Notes under the pieces: generated by a model
The model's database searches: none
What the model was told of the DNA's origin: nothing
What the model saw: the letters and a program-made list of their open reading frames with translations, nothing else
Position numbers and translations under genes: made by a program
Assembly (NCBI GenBank): GCA_900552705.1
Contig: USAX01000004.1
Span: 1 to 36,563 of the forward strand
DNA: 36,563 nucleotides
From: an uncultured Collinsella sp.
GTDB taxonomy: Bacteria; Actinomycetota; Coriobacteriia; Coriobacteriales; Coriobacteriaceae
Reading direction: 5' to 3'
Shown: positions 35,398 to 36,563 of the stretch, in pieces
Numbering within the stretch: position 1 is the stretch's first letter
Layout of the letters: each line of letters begins with the position of its first letter

Positions 35398-35814
35398 TTA
35401 GGCCTCCGCTTCGATCTCGACGATTTCGTTTTTGATGTACATGCCCTGATTGTCCCAAATGTTGCGACAAGCGGTGGCAAAGCGCTCGCGGTCGGCCTCG
35501 CAGATGCGGGCAAACATGTTGCAGGTGCCAAAAGGCTCGCAAACATCAAAGAAGATACAGACCGAAGACCAGCCGCCGTACCAGCTCACCGCACCCGCCG
35601 GCTCGTTAAAGACGGGATTCTCGATGTGCTCGTAGTTGGCGATGGGGCCCGATACGGGATAGGTCACCTCGGTATCGCAAATCTTTGCCGAAAAGATGCG
35701 CGACTCGACCGGACAGGACGCTTCGAACAATCTGCATGCTTCGGGCGCTTTGTCCCAGAGCATGTCGGCGAGAAACGTCTCACCATTCAGCGTAATCTTG
35801 AGCATTTTTGTCAT
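35398..35814 (-). CDS. Cyclophilin-like fold protein, DUF3830-like
   Basis: The 138-residue protein starts MTKMLKITLNGETFLADMLWDKAPEACRLFEASCPVES. The ITLNGE...AP..C..F pattern is that of small cyclophilin-like proteins (DUF3830) that do not act as normal proline isomerases. It has a PAGAVSWYGGWSSVCIFFDVCEPFGTCN stretch with several cysteines. The ATG at 35814 has GAGGAGG upstream; upstream in-frame codons run into the control region and lack a site. It is divergent from arcC with 604 bp between. DUF3830 proteins are sometimes next to hydantoin or ureide genes, which would fit carbamate kinase, but that is a guess. I recalled the family and did not search. Confidence 0.7.
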   Translation of the reverse strand: MTKMLKITLNGETFLADMLWDKAPEACRLFEASCPVESRIFSAKICDTEVTYPVSGPIANYEHIENPVFNEPAGAVSWYGGWSSVCIFFDVCEPFGTCNMFARICEADRERFATACRNIWDNQGMYIKNEIVEIEAEA

Positions 35815-36418
35815 AGTAAGGACCTCCTCAATCCGTCGCTCAAGGGGCTCGCTGGCGGATAAAGGAGAAGACAGCCACGGGGTCGCCGAACCCAAACTTC
35901 ACGACAGATGCCTGCCGCCCCAGCCCGTGCTGTACTTGGCTAAAGTATCACGCCTTGGGAGCCGAAGCAATATCCCTGTTTAGATTTTTTTGGACGCTTG
36001 GGCACAGCGCAACTTGTTCACAGTCGCTTACCGCAGGGTGAAGCACGATCGACTATCCTTTCTGTTGGATGAAAAGCCCCATGTTTTTGCAGGGGTGCAT
36101 ACTCGTCTCATTTATGTATAGAATCGCGTATAGTGCGAGTAAGATATTGCGCTGTCCGTTTTGTGTTTAGCAAAGATATAGTTTGCATAATCTGCTCTAA
36201 TCTCTGCTCTATTTAAATAAATTTGCACGTAAATGGCTTAGATATGCCTGAGCTGGGCTTCTTTACGCTGAGCGGGTAAAAACGACCGTTCGCCGCTTAG
36301 GTATTTTCAAAATGAATAAAATGAGCGATAAAGAGAATATAAACCTTAATAAACTCGCGTATCGCACGGACGCGGGTTATTAATGGGTTGTAGGCCTTTT
36401 ACAGAAAGGATTCCAGCA
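35815..36418. promoter_or_regulatory. AT-rich divergent control region before arcC
   Basis: This 604-bp stretch has no credible gene. Up to about 35940 it is GC-rich like the genome; from about 35970 to 36400 it is markedly AT-rich. -10 candidates are TATAGT (36129-36134), TATAAA (36338-36343) and others, none with a convincing -35. TCTGCTCTA occurs twice in 12-bp register (36191 and 36203). ATTTTCAAAATGAATAAA near 36302-36319 is somewhat like an arginine-repressor box, but not convincingly. The length suggests complex control of arcC or an unseen small RNA. Confidence 0.4.
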
Positions 36419-36563
36419 ATGTCTAAGCCTCTTGGCAAGCCCGATCGTATTGTCGTCGCCCTTGGCGGCAACGCCCTCGGCAACAACCCCGTCGAGCAGA
36501 TCGAGGCCGTGAGCAACACCGCCCACGCTCTCCTCGGTCTTATCGAGCAGGGCAACGAGATCA
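36419..36563 (+). CDS. arcC: Carbamate kinase, 3' end cut by the window
   Basis: Only the first 48 codons are present: MSKPLGKPDRIVVALGGNALGNNPVEQIEAVSNTAHALLGLIEQG. The motif VVALGGNAL is the hallmark of the carbamate kinase/amino acid kinase family and fixes the identification. The enzyme makes ATP and carbamate from carbamoyl phosphate, usually in arginine deiminase or purine/ureide breakdown. The ATG at 36419 has AGAAAGGA 8 nt upstream. The rest of the operon is outside the window, so the pathway cannot be told. Confidence 0.9.
   Translation, partial: MSKPLGKPDRIVVALGGNALGNNPVEQIEAVSNTAHALLGLIEQGNEI

Overview
The window looks like chromosomal DNA of a high-GC gut actinobacterium of the Coriobacteriia, most like Collinsella. 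This is inferred from content, not from a database search. The pointers are an actinobacterial fhaA-fhaB-pstP-rodA-pbpA-pknB type cluster, an anaerobic pyruvate:ferredoxin oxidoreductase, a mannose-family PTS, several Fe-S/FAD proteins and the start of a carbamate kinase gene. Both ends cut through genes.

Layout. (1) 1-2720, minus strand: a truncated acidic membrane protein, a polytopic membrane protein (DUF5692-like) and a TetR regulator. (2) 2775-6212: twin palindromic operators, then a plus-strand 925-residue Fe-S/FAD oxidoreductase and hypA, which starts with TTG. (3) 6243-9845: an AT-rich control region, then manX-manY-manZ (IIAB, IIC, IID), a terminator and a DUF956 (ManO-like) gene. 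(4) 9871-10454: a regular array of seven alternating inverted repeats, tRNA-Arg(CCT), two partial copies of that tRNA locus and terminators. (5) 10507-20573, minus strand: a cell-envelope phospho-signalling cluster of a Ser/Thr kinase, FhaA, FhaB, a PP2C phosphatase, a fused SEDS glycosyltransferase/transpeptidase and a PASTA kinase. (6) 20718-26375: a YcxB-like protein, divergent dnaX, three small accessory genes (one of them DUF4160), then ybaB and recR. (7) 26551-30307: a second phospho-signalling operon of a secreted or anchored Gly/Ser-rich protein, a membrane kinase and an FHA protein. (8) 30308-34295: a repeat element, a structured leader of about 270 nt and the pyruvate:ferredoxin oxidoreductase gene. 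(9) 34296-36563: a nested 29-bp inverted repeat around a terminator, a 34-bp-period direct repeat, a two-gene DUF3830 operon on the minus strand, a 604-bp AT-rich divergent region and the first 48 codons of arcC.

How the parts fit. The manXYZ phosphotransferase would feed sugar into glycolysis, and pyruvate:ferredoxin oxidoreductase would turn the pyruvate into acetyl-CoA and reduced ferredoxin. The TetR-controlled oxidoreductase could exchange electrons between NAD(P)H and ferredoxin-type carriers. Carbamate kinase suggests ATP production from carbamoyl phosphate. The large minus-strand cluster joins cell-wall synthesis to muropeptide-sensing kinases, with FHA proteins reading the phosphorylation and PP2C removing it. 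The kinase operon at 26619-30307 repeats that logic with an unknown extracellular protein and is the best candidate for an undescribed system. Intergenic DNA is unusually rich in palindromes, many with a GGGGAC or GGGAC core.
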